This document shows, in pieces, positions 31,857-41,069 of a stretch of DNA of 64,000 nt. The stretch is taken from the NCBI GenBank assembly GCA_020744425.1, contig JAGMUV010000033.1:372001-436000 (forward strand), written 5' to 3'. Source of the stretch: Dactylonectria macrodidyma. Its lineage: Eukaryota; Ascomycota; Sordariomycetes; Hypocreales; Nectriaceae. A program made the translations under genes and the position numbers. The number at the start of each line of letters is the position of its first letter. Position 1 is the first letter of the stretch. The notes under the pieces are model-generated. The model was given only the letters and a program-made list of their open reading frames with translations. It did no database searches and had not been told where the DNA came from.

Positions 31857-33962
31857 CCCTTTGACTGTGTTAAGGCTCCAGACAGGGGGTCGCAGGGGGG
31901 TCGGCCCAATTAGGGAACGAGCGTTCAGAGGTACATCAATTCCCACCTATTTTGTATGGTGATAGAAGTCCCAGCAATCCTGCGAGCTACAAAGAGCTAC
32001 ATCGCACTGGTCACAGCCACCGCGAGACTGCCGCCGGATCCGGACCCTGTTGCCGTCGGCCTCACTCAACGGCCGCCGCGAGCTTCGTGACCTGACCTCT
32101 CCACGCCGTACGCCCTGACATGCGAGGCAGTTACCCTTTTTCCCTCGCTGGACGTATTTATGCTGTGACAGAGGCGTAAATTCGTCTCCCGCCCGAAACC
32201 TCTGCCTAGAGTCAGATTGACCGCTGTACGCCTGGACGAGGTCATCAACAAGGCGCCCTCGCCACTTAGCCTGACGTGTATATGACTTCCAAATAGGCTT
32301 GCCGCGTAGCTGAAGAAGGTAACTGTTGACTACAATGACGTCAATTAGGTAGGACCAAGCTAGGGCTTGCCAACCCCCTCGGCGCACACGGTGTTCGAAG
32401 CCCAAATATGACCTCAGTTGGTCACCGCGGTCTACCCCGTTCATCTCGTCATTGTAGAAGGCAGCAACAGACGGGATAATAATCTCTTTCACTGGCTCGT
32501 CACCGAAAAATCGCTGTATTGGGCGTGCTCGAATTTGGTCTGTTGTCGGCCTCTTGCGTAACCGAAGGACGGTCTCGTCGCCTGCGTACACAGTAGATAA
32601 GAACAACACAAGGGCGTTGTCTTTCCACGCGATCTGATTTACCTGGCCCAGGACAAATTAGTAGGGCATTTACAGCTAAAGCTGTCTGCTTGACTGACCT
32701 TATTATCCTTAGTTGGGACGGTCCTGATTTCGTTGAATTTGATATTTGCGGCAGCTGTGTTATCGTCATTTTTGAGCTTGACTAAGGGCTTGTAGATGCC
32801 ACAGTTGACTCGGGCTGTACCCGTAGCGCCGTGGCCGTGCTCGCGGAGGCTGCGTAGGAGGTCGGGAGAGGAAAAGAGGTTATCGATAAAGACGTGATAG
32901 TTGGCTTCTGGCAGCAAGTTTAGTAGGGCAACAACCACAGCCTGCGTCGGGTTCAGATAGACTGTCTTCTCCTGCTTGGCCTCACGCCGCCGTTGCCGGG
33001 CAGGCTTGAGACCAACAGGTCCAAACCTAGGTCCGGGCCTATGCCAAATCCAACGTAGGAAATAGCCCTGCTGTGCTGCAACCCAAACTTTGAAGCCGAC
33101 GGGGATCGGCTTGTTAGGGACTCTTGTTGTCTCTTTTGACCTCCCTGTATAGCGGGCCATACACTCATCTACAGCGATGCAAGTGCCTGGAACATAGAAA
33201 TCCGTAGACACGCGCTGTATGTGGTCAGACCACGGCGTCACACGGTCATAGGTGAGGGCGCTGTTGCTGCTTATGGTGATGTGAGGGCTGAAAATGCGAA
33301 TGTGACGATGTAGCTGCTGAAATCGGTCATAGGTCATATATTTGATGATAGAGTGAGTAGAGTGTTGGTGCCCCGGCCGAGAAGTCTCCCAATGGTCTTC
33401 GAGGTCAAGTTCAGTGTGAATCCCTAAGTAAATAAGGATTGCGACCCATATGTAGACTTCTGCAACAGAGGTTGGTCTCCAGAGGCGTAACCGTGATCTT
33501 GGCGGTAATGTGTGTGCACAACCGCGAGCCTCTTGCTGCAGGTGGCTAACCCAGTCATTGGTATATTTGACCCAGCTTTCTACTAGGGAAATAGGTAGGA
33601 ATTGCTGGAAAAGAGATAACGGGTCCTGGGGCAGGTCCTTGACCTTAAAGTCGTGTGTTGGAACCTCGAAAGGCATGAAGTTGTAGCCGCGTTCGTTGAC
33701 AGGGGCTAGGTTCGGCCGGCAGGTGTTGTCAGCTCCCTGCTCCCGGCGGCTGTTATCAGTGCAAATGAAGCTGTTATCGTCATACACATTGATTGCCTGT
33801 GTTGAGGGCACTTGGGTATCCATCGCGAAAGTCAGAATCGTTTGTATGTGTATTTTGGTGGGGTTGATTCTGACTACGCGACGCGTTACTCTGATGTACC
33901 TCACTGTGAGCAGGGGTCATGTGGGGCACAATCTGGCCTGGAGCCTTAACACAGTCAAAGGG
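31857..33962 (-). mobile_element. piggyBac-like element
   Basis: The transposase gene is enclosed by a 25-bp perfect inverted repeat beginning CCCTTTGACTGTGTTAAGGC (31857-31881 and 33938-33962). The element is 2.1 kb, compact for the superfamily. A TTAA lies inside each repeat (31870-31873 and 33946-33949) rather than outside it, so the true ends may be either the CCC outer ends, as is usual for piggyBac, or the bases just inside TTAA. The outer flanks (CACAT on the left, ATTTG on the right) do not show a TTAA duplication. Confidence 0.8.
31947..33823 (-). CDS. piggyBac-family transposase, open
   Basis: Two exons (33823-32699 and 32642-31947) around a 56-bp GT-AG intron encode 606 residues, close to the about 594 of the insect type member. 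Conserved features are visible. PLSLFQQFLPISLVESWVKYTN opens the DDE_Tnp_1_7 region, and WVAILIYLGIHTELDLEDHW follows. The catalytic aspartates are D219 (IAVDECMARYTG), D314 (HVFIDNLFSS) and D446 (NGVDRGDQLRSY). The C-terminus is a cysteine-rich zinc domain (CLACQG, then CDQCDVALCSSQDCWDFYH) that binds transposon ends in this family. The start MDTQVPSTQA is preferred because upstream residues are not family-like. No stop or frameshift is present. piggyBac is uncommon in filamentous ascomycetes, and this copy seems coding-competent. Confidence 0.92.
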
Positions 33963-33982
33963 ATTTGCATGATCTGAACGAA

Positions 33983-34171
33983 GTGTTGGATTGACCCCTC
34001 GTGCGACGACATAAGACCCGAATTTGCATAAACATCTGATAGACAGATATCCTAGCTTTAGTCAGATGACTAGAAAACCCCTCTCGAGAAAAGAGGGGGC
34101 CGGAGGCATCCCTGATCAATAACATCATCATCTTTGGGGTCCACATCGTATTGATCCCTATCACTGTGATC
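33983..34171. repeat. Dispersed repeat, copy B (inverted partner at 263-443)
   Basis: Reverse complement of copy A, diverged by scattered substitutions. It begins 20 bp outside the right end of the piggyBac element, so the element appears to have landed beside an older repeat. The copies stop matching near the TGTTGGATTGACCCC block. Confidence 0.75.
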
Positions 34172-34237
34172 GAATTTGCCGTACGCTGTCCAACACGAAG
34201 CATAAACATCCGGTGGTTGCTCACTTACCCCTTTTGG

Positions 34238-34476
34238 TCATAAAAGCCGCCAAGAAGTTAAAACGTCCGGGCACCACATAATTAGAGACGCGATCCTTGC
34301 CGGGCCCGCCCGCCATTTCTCCTTAAACTTATCCATCTCTTGACGAAGAATGCGCCGTGCAGAGCGAATTTGCGCCTTGTATTCCTTCTCCCGAGTTTCG
34401 CCGATGACATCCTTCTGCTGCTGACGAAGTTCTGCGAGGCTCACGTTGTGAGAGAAGTCTCCTTGCGGCTTGGCTC
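34238..34476 (-). pseudogene. Unidentified C-terminal coding fragment
   Basis: The minus frame between the hAT end (34477) and 34238 encodes a highly charged, helical stretch (SLAELRQQQKDVIGE, then RSARRILRQEMDKFKEKW), likely a coiled coil from an interrupted host or transposon gene. I do not recognise it. The open frame extends artificially into the hAT terminus up to 34606. Confidence 0.3.
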
Positions 34477-36430
34477 CAGGGTGGCGATCAACGCAATCCA
34501 CCCAACCTCGGCATTCAATTGAGTGAATTGGCTGCTTAATAAGCGTTTCCTCTGTTGAGTTGATCAACCCAGGCCCTATATTGAGTTGGGTTGAGGTTGC
34601 GTTCACTGGTTGACGAACGCCCTAGCCCGTGTAGTAGTACCCTGACCACAGCTTGGAACCGAATGACGCCAGGCAAGCCTACTCCCACCCTGCCTCTTCC
34701 TCCCGCATCTGCATTGGCAAACCCCTAAGCCATTCTCTTACTCCCTTCTCCTCGACCAACTGCTCGGTCACCGTTTCATCCGCCTTGTCCAACAGTATAG
34801 GATCGACTTCATCCACGATGCCTGCCTGCAGCCATGACCGCAGCACCTGGCAAATAGCAATGGTGCTTGCCTCCAGCTGATTCCGAAGAGGCGTCACCAT
34901 GCGGCCGGCCGCCGAGAATAGCCTCTCACACTCAGCGCTCATCGCCTGAACCGTCATGAAGTCCACTGCCATTCGCGACAGCCTAGGGTACTTGAACCGC
35001 TGTGCATGCCAATACTCGAGCAGATCCCGAATGTCGCTATCCGTAGGTAACACTTCCTTCTGCCACCTGGCATACTCATCTTCTGCCTTATCAGAGTCCC
35101 TTTCTTCGCAAGGACGTATCCGAGCTTCATCCTTATATCGTTCAAACGGAGAATAGTACTGTATCCGCTGACGCTTTGCGGCTGGCTCACCATTATCCTT
35201 TATAGCGATTTCCAACGTCTTGTATCCTCTGTCCCACACAGACTGTACCACATCTTTCGCCTTGGAAATCCACATCGGCCGTCCAGACCACACGGTCTCG
35301 ATATAACCCCATCGATATGCGGGGCGCAGCGCCAGCGAGGTGTAATATATCGGAGTCTCATCCAGCTTGTTATAGTACTCGTCAAGCTTCTTCCAGCCAA
35401 GGTTAATGTTAACCCTGAAGTGCTCGGGTTCAGGATATTGATTGACCATGGCTTTGGCTTTCTCCAATTCCGCCAGCAGGAATTCATATCCCACGATCAC
35501 GTCCCAAACGTTGCCATAGGACTCGAAATGCCCTCCCTGTTTGCGCTTCCGTTGAATCCCGTCACCTTCAAGCGCCTTGACTGCGTCCCCGAAGCTCTGT
35601 AGGATATTCCCGAACGCCTCTAGAACGACCCAGTCCTTGTCGTCGAGTTTATTCTCGTCTCGACATATAGCAAGCATGATTGCGCCTGCCTTAAGCCGCT
35701 TTGTCCGTTTCGACGTGTTTTCCTTTTCCCATTCTTGCTTGTGCTTTAGGACCAGTGTCTCGAGATAAGGTCGAAGCTTCAAGGCCCGCCGGATCATATG
35801 GAACTGCGACAGCCAGCGGGTTTCGTTGTCGACAACGACGTTGAGTGGCTTCCGAATTCTGACGCCAGGATCCTCCGATGCATCGAACTCCAGCTGTTGG
35901 ATACTGCGGAGAAGCGTGGTAAGTACATCAGACCTGTGAATCGCAACCACGAGATTGTGGAGCTTGCCGACCGGGCCTCTCTTCCGCCAGAGCTCATGCT
36001 CAGCTGTGGCTAAGACGTCTCCATCACCCAACCGGCCTTCGAACGCGTCGGCATTCTTTCCAAAGAGAATGGCTTTGACCACAAGATTGATTACGTGGCC
36101 AAAGCAACGGCCCCGCCGTTCCTTGCTACAGAACTTGAATCTCTCCCCAATGGTATCCATTGCAGTGTCGTTGTTTGGCGCGTTGTCCACCGTGAAGTAC
36201 CCGATTTTCTCGTCTGGGATCTCGTACGACTCCAGTATTTCGATGATCTCGTGTCCAATATTGGTCCCGAAGTGTCGAACTGTCAGTTCAGGGACTCCAA
36301 GAATAAGCTTGCGGGCCTTCCCGTCCTCATTTCGAAAGAAGCATGCAACACCATATAAAGCGTGCTTATTCCGCGATCTCCAGCCGTCGAACGAGATGTG
36401 TATCAACCCAGGTGCATTTCTCAATGGCAA
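34477..36430 (-). mobile_element. hAT element B, 5'-truncated
   Basis: The 3' end begins CAGGGTGGCGATCAA at 34477, closely matching the left end of hAT A at 61160 (CAGGCTGGCGATCAA), which identifies the terminal inverted repeat of this family. Subterminal CAATTCAATTGAG-type repeats follow (34510-34620) as in hAT A. The 5' part, including the BED finger, is missing where the inverted-repeat element at 36426 begins. Confidence 0.75.
34679..36430 (-). pseudogene. hAT transposase, N-terminally truncated
   Basis: The open frame of 583 residues matches hAT A (61547-63925) from its first catalytic motif onward: HISFDGWRSRNKHALYG, YFTVDNAPNNDTAMD, RRGRCFGHVINLVVKAILFG, and the C-terminal dimerisation region (YPRLSRMAVDFMTVQAMSAE, then LFSAAGRMV). 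About 210 residues including the BED zinc finger are absent. The remaining frame has no stops. The cut occurs at the start of the 755-bp inverted-repeat element, and the missing part is not found on that element's far side, so a deletion accompanied or followed the insertion. Confidence 0.88.
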
Positions 36431-37180
36431 TTGCTAGGCCGGCATGAAGAATTGCTACACAGGCATGGCTCTTACACCGGCATGACTTCTACAACCTCTG
36501 ATTCGCTCCATATTTCCTTTGACCCACAGGTACATCCGCGCAAAGGCGGTGAAGCTGGCTCTCTTAACAAGGCCTTGCTTTTCGGTATAGAACCAACCAG
36601 GTCAACCAAGCCTCTAGAACAGGTCTTCGGCGTACATCAAAACAAGGTCTGGTTTTCAATACAGAACAAGGCCAATTCCAGTACGCCTTAGAGGACAGTG
36701 CCGCACGCATGGATGTGATGAACATTGGTTAAAAGAGCACCTCATTCCACTATAAAAGTAGGAAAGAGTGGGCCTATTTGAACACAAAGGAAAGACCTGT
36801 TTTTGTGGTGCAGTGCCTTGAAGGTGAGGCTGTTGGCAATGCCTCATACAACCTGTGTTTGAGTGTTGGTCTCAGCCAAAACATCACTCCTGCAGCCCTG
36901 TGACTTGACAAATATTGTATCTTTCGCGAGCAATCATTCTAAGTAGGCTTGATATGTGAAAAAGAGGTAATTGGTGTAGGTAGCAAGTTGGTGAAGAGCT
37001 GCCTTGTGTCGCGTCGATCATCGCGATTGTTGAGAGCTAAGCTCGAGGTACAACGGGAGCCGTTGGCAGAATCTAAATGCACTAACGAAATGGGATGGGC
37101 CAATCAGAGGCTATGAAAAGTCATGCCTGTGTAAGAGTCATGCCTGTGTAGCAATTCTTCATGCCGGCCTAGCAATTGCC
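36426..37180. mobile_element. 755-bp non-coding element with 62-bp inverted repeats
   Basis: The ends GGCAATTGCTAGGCCGGCAT (36426 onward and, inverted, ending at 37180) agree over about 62 bp with two mismatches. Within each end the motif C[A/C]GGCATG recurs three times. The interior is AT-moderate and lacks a convincing gene. No target-site duplication is obvious in the flanks (CTCAAT / TTCCAG). It looks like a large non-autonomous DNA element or a foldback element. Confidence 0.8.
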
Positions 37181-37215
37181 TTCCAGAGACTCCATCGAAT
37201 GCGGAGTATCCCTGG

Positions 37216-37410
37216 ATGGATGAGTATATTCTCTTAAGGTCGAGGCTCCGAGAATATATCCAAGGCAAGTTAACGCCAGCTGTCGAGTTACTAGAGCGCC
37301 CGCAAAATGGCCGGGAGCGACTAGCACAAGTGTTGGAGACTCGGGGCTTAGATATAGATGTATTAGAGAACTTGATGGCACAGGGGAGTATAGATAGTGG
37401 AGAGGAATAA
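37216..37410 (+). pseudogene. Short C-terminal ORF fragment of unknown family
   Basis: A frame of 64 residues from 37216, charged and helical (LLRSRLREYIQGKLTPAVEL, ending SIDSGEE), probably opens further upstream before being cut by the inverted-repeat element. It is convergent with the neighbouring orphan gene, with only about 40 bp between stops. No family recognised. Confidence 0.3.
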
Positions 37411-37447
37411 AGAGAGTAGTCTTGCTCGATAGTAAATATCTAACCTC

Positions 37448-38617
37448 TTACGGATCAGGGCTTCTGCGAATCTGCGTACGCTGGCGTGTTACCATAGTAA
37501 ACTCAGGTACATTTGCACCGCCTGCGGAAGTCTGTGCCTTAATCGTATCCTCCGTCTTACTAACCCCAACATTATCTCCCGAACTCTCTCCAATTAAATC
37601 CTCGATACGAAAGCCGGGATCATCTTGCACGAATATCTCTTCCTCCAGGAAATCCTCCTCAAACTTAAACGAGGGCTCTTGCTTTATATCAACCGCAACC
37701 TTGATGTCCTCCGACTGACCAGGCTGCATACTTAATGTTCGCTTTCGCTTGGCGGTAGTTCTCTTTGCCTTCGACTGCGATGGCTTAGGCTGTTTGGCTA
37801 GCGACGACGATAGGGCGTGAGTAGTCTTGCCCCTAGCCGTACGAGTAGATGCTGGAGTGAACGGATCCTCGCTATCGCTTGTAACCTCGTACGAGTATAG
37901 AAGGAAGAGGGTAAACTTGAACGGCGAGGCGATCTTGGTATGTGTCGCGTGTAAAAATTCGATTAGTGAGGTCGTGTTATAGATCTCGTGCGGGAAGGAG
38001 GCGATGCTCGATGGTGTGCTCGATTGACAGCTTGAGATCAGTTCCCAGTCGAGTCGAACGAAATTGCCGTCGGTCGTAGCTAATCGAACAAGGCTGTTCA
38101 CGAAGTCGGCATGACTCTCGTATCGTCGGGCAGGATCGGTAACGAAACAATGTGTAACCTTATAGGCGAGATATGGACTGCCCGCCTGATATTTCTTTGA
38201 CTGCAGTAACCCCTGTGATATGTCCTTATAACCCCCAGTATAGAAGAATATAGTGAGATCGAATGGCTGTGACTTGGGCAGTTTCCGTGTTGCTTGGGCA
38301 TGTTGGTTGCGGCTCTGATTCCCCTCGTTAATTGCCGTTGTTAGTTGATCGGATGGTAGTCGAGGTCGTGCGGTCGGGATAGTCATAGACGAGGCCGGGG
38401 CATGCTGGGACGTGTCCGATAGGACATTACGAGATGGGGATTGGCTCTCATCTGTAAGATCGATCGTGTCGACGACGGTTCGAGGCTGTGAAGATCTTTG
38501 TGCTTGAAAGGGGGGAAGGTCATCTCCGCAATACATACAAACCCGCCATTGCGGATTTGTTCGACGGAGAATAGAATGAAGATAATTCGTACGCGGGCAA
38601 GAATCAGAAGGCATCAT
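37448..38617 (-). CDS. Orphan protein with N-terminal CxxC motif and acidic/basic tail
   Basis: A clean 389-residue frame starting MMPSDSCPRTNYLHSIL. Residues 25-45 contain CMYCGDD, half of a possible zinc site. Residues 50-130 are Ser/Pro/Thr-rich and contain VDTIDLTDES, which resembles a SUMO-interacting motif. The centre (about 118-240) is the most protein-like and hydrophobic (FDLTIFFYTGGYKDISQGLL). The C-terminal third has a basic nuclear-localisation-like block (KAKRTTAKRKRTL) followed by an acidic stretch. This composition suggests a nuclear protein. I do not recognise a family. The palindromic 8-mer GCGTACGC occurs twice just upstream and once inside the 3' end. It may belong to an unrecognised mobile element or be a lineage-specific gene. 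Confidence 0.55.
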   Translation of the reverse strand: MMPSDSCPRTNYLHSILRRTNPQWRVCMYCGDDLPPFQAQRSSQPRTVVDTIDLTDESQSPSRNVLSDTSQHAPASSMTIPTARPRLPSDQLTTAINEGNQSRNQHAQATRKLPKSQPFDLTIFFYTGGYKDISQGLLQSKKYQAGSPYLAYKVTHCFVTDPARRYESHADFVNSLVRLATTDGNFVRLDWELISSCQSSTPSSIASFPHEIYNTTSLIEFLHATHTKIASPFKFTLFLLYSYEVTSDSEDPFTPASTRTARGKTTHALSSSLAKQPKPSQSKAKRTTAKRKRTLSMQPGQSEDIKVAVDIKQEPSFKFEEDFLEEEIFVQDDPGFRIEDLIGESSGDNVGVSKTEDTIKAQTSAGGANVPEFTMVTRQRTQIRRSPDP

Positions 38618-38650
38618 TAATAAAGTGTAGTTAAAGTAGTAATTACAAAA

Positions 38651-38694
38651 ATCTGCGTACGCAAATTCTTACAGCTTAAATAATCTGCGTACGC
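38651..38694. promoter_or_regulatory. Paired TCTGCGTACGC motifs upstream of the orphan gene
   Basis: TCTGCGTACGC occurs at about 38652-38662 and 38684-38694, 34-77 bp upstream of the orphan gene's ATG, and once more at 37471-37481 near its stop. The core GCGTACGC is a perfect palindrome, as expected for a site bound by a dimer. A regulatory or transposase-binding role is inference. Confidence 0.4.
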
Positions 38695-38699
38695 GTTTG

Positions 38700-39575
38700 A
38701 TTTGTCCTACACCGATAAGCGCTAGATGTCGCATATCACTACTAGGTTCGTGCGACTGGGAATGAAACGCGACCCGTACTTTGGGATCGTGTATCCGGTT
38801 TCACATCCGCCTTGTCGCATCAAGGATTCCAATCCTAACGACATGAGCTGAAATGACTGTGCCCGAACACATGGCTGTTCAATTTCTTTTGTTCTTTAGA
38901 TAAATTCTCATCAATCGACTGGTGCCATCAATGATCCCTATGGAACCAATTGTCTGATGCTAGATCATTCTCGTCTGGCGATGCGTGATTTTCCTTCTTA
39001 GCCGCTGCTCGCCGTAGTAATTACTCCCCTAGAGCGCGCCATTGCATTGGCGTAATTGTACTAATAATATCCTCTGACTCCTGCCTCTTGTTGCGGCGTT
39101 GACTCTTGGTATGCCCTAGACTCTTGGTCAGCGTCTTGTGTACGGAGTATACCCAGAGAAATAGTAGCTACTTACGATGGAACGAACAGGTAATCCCGCG
39201 CGACGAGTATGCGCAATTGGCGCATGCGCCAGTAGCGATACTACTCTCAGTGTAGCATCCCTGGAAGATCCCATTGCCTCTGGCACAGTGATGACAGGGG
39301 GTATCCCGCTTTATCGCGTAGATAAAGATGAGGATGGCATCGATATTTTGCGTACGGGTCAGATCAAGCTTGGGAATAGATGACCGGCCTTGTCTTGACC
39401 TAGTATTCAGCTGTAAGGGTCGGGGAAGGCGATATGGCTCCTGGAACTTCGAGACTTTATGAGGTCGTAAAATACTACGTCACCCCATGCACATTGGAGC
39501 GGCGATGGGGCGCATGGGGTAGCCTCAGCCGAAGGCTGTGTGTCCGTGGGCCGGGAAGCTATTACTACTACTGCA
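38700..39575. other. No gene supported
   Basis: Short frames only (the longest, 39177-39383, 68 residues, lacks motifs). TTTTGCGTACGGGT near 39345 resembles the palindrome found at the orphan gene. Nothing else stands out. Confidence 0.5.
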
Positions 39576-40565
39576 TTATCTACGTACTGATCCACTGCCA
39601 TGGCCATTCTTGGTATTTTGTGACTTGTACGGATTCCGTGTGAGCACCTGTCGTTTCCTAAGCTCCTGATCCCTCATCTTCATCTTCATGCCATCCGGGG
39701 GAGACCCGTAGACCAGGTGATTACGATCAAATGGTGCATCCAACTGTTCCAACATCAGACCCTCGAGCGTTTTCATGCGGGAGACAGCCACGTAGCTTAA
39801 ACCAGTCTGAAAGTCCCGGCAGGACAGATCTGTAACTATCATGTCTTCGGTGATGCTTTGTGACTTGTGCACGGTAATTGCGTAGCATACGATCAGGGGA
39901 AACTGGGTGCGAGCGCAGAGAGTGGCTCCGATGAGGAAGTCCCTCTCCACTGGGAGAGTCGGCACAATCTTCTTGCCATCAGGGGTTGTCGCACGACACG
40001 ATTGTTTGGATGACTGAACAACGATCGGGAAGAAGATCCCCTGTGAATCGGGCAACGAAAGACTCTTGATTTCCTATCTAAAGGAGCGACGAAGGTCGGT
40101 CTTTTATACCTATGTTCAATCTGTCGATAGTATTAGGTAGTAGGCTGCTGCCTGATGCTAGTGGTGGTCGTTCACTCTCATCGTGAACAAGTTCACGATG
40201 ATCGTGATTCTTGCCTCGTTTTGCGAGTGAGCGACTTGATATTGACAGGGGTGGTCAGGAATACCGGTCCGCTGTATTTGTCAAACTCCATCATGATACC
40301 ACAGGGAGGGTCTTGGATGGGGCCGGCCCCAGGTGCCCAGCCGATGTCGTAAATCGTACCGCGAGCGCCGTTGCAGAGGCCAACTGGCTGCTAAAGGTTG
40401 GACGTCAGCATTAGACGGGCGCTAATGTATGGGAATCTGCTTTGCAAGGTTCCCTGCCTTGTCATCGGGGGCAGCAGCCGCACCAGGGCCGACGTTCTTA
40501 GCTTTGACCTGGACGACTGGCTGGCCGAGGCGGTCGAATCGCGCCTCTGAATTCTTTATTTAGTT
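39576..40565 (-). pseudogene. Helitron helicase C-terminal relic
   Basis: The minus strand keeps the last PIF1-type helicase motifs of a Helitron: near 40500 a KNVGPGAAAAPDDKAGNL segment, near 40300 GARGTIYDIGW, then MMEFDKYSGPVFLTTP. After an interruption (about 40060-40240) come KKIVPTLPVERDFLIG, TQFPLIVCYAITVHKSQSIT and LSYVAVSRMKTLEGLML. The order matches the end of the large Helitron ORF at 41616-46622, but identity is moderate, so this is another family. A frameshift near 40410 and the interruption make it non-functional. It lies on the opposite strand just left of the large Helitron. Confidence 0.8.
40178..40201. repeat. 24-bp near-perfect palindrome
   Basis: TCATCGTGAAC and GTTCACGATGA form 11-bp arms around a central AA. 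It lies within the stretch that interrupts the Helitron helicase relic. It may be the core of a small inserted hairpin element or a protein-binding palindrome. Confidence 0.8.
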
Positions 40566-40858
40566 AGCATTGAATGCCCTACGGAGCGGAGACAGCTGAC
40601 ATGAGAATTGCACTAATTACGGCACTCCAGGCAATTCTTAATGTTACCCGCAGATTTCCTATTGCTAACGAAGTCACCTGCCGGTTTCTCATGGAAATTA
40701 TGTCATCTTGTAGCTGTTGAGGAGTAGACTTCGGACTCATTGCGCGCAATAAAGCAAGACATCAAGCAGCATTGGGTACGAAATCCAAAGTAAATAAACT
40801 GGGTGTGTGTGAAATTCAACGTAAACAAACCAGGGGTAATGCCAGCTGCTAAAGTATG

Positions 40859-41057
40859 GTCCCACTTTTTTGAGGCCGTCATCCAGTTGTTTTGCGGCCG
40901 TCCATACAAATTTGGGCCAATAAAGGCCCGAGAAACTTTTTGAGCCCCATACAACTGGGGCCCACTTTAAAACGGCAGACGTCCAATCGTTGAACGATTT
41001 GCGGCCATTTGGACCAATCAGAGCTGGAGAAACTTTTTGACCTGTCTGCACCAAAGC
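40859..41057. repeat. Diverged tandem repeat of about 100 bp (two units)
   Basis: Two units (about 40859-40958 and 40959-41057) each start [T/G]CCCACTTT, contain GCGGCC, CCAAT and end with GAGAAACTTTTTGA. They are about 65-70% alike by eye. They lie directly left of the Helitron 5' end and may be remains of another element. Confidence 0.6.
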
Positions 41058-41069
41058 ATTAATGTAGAG

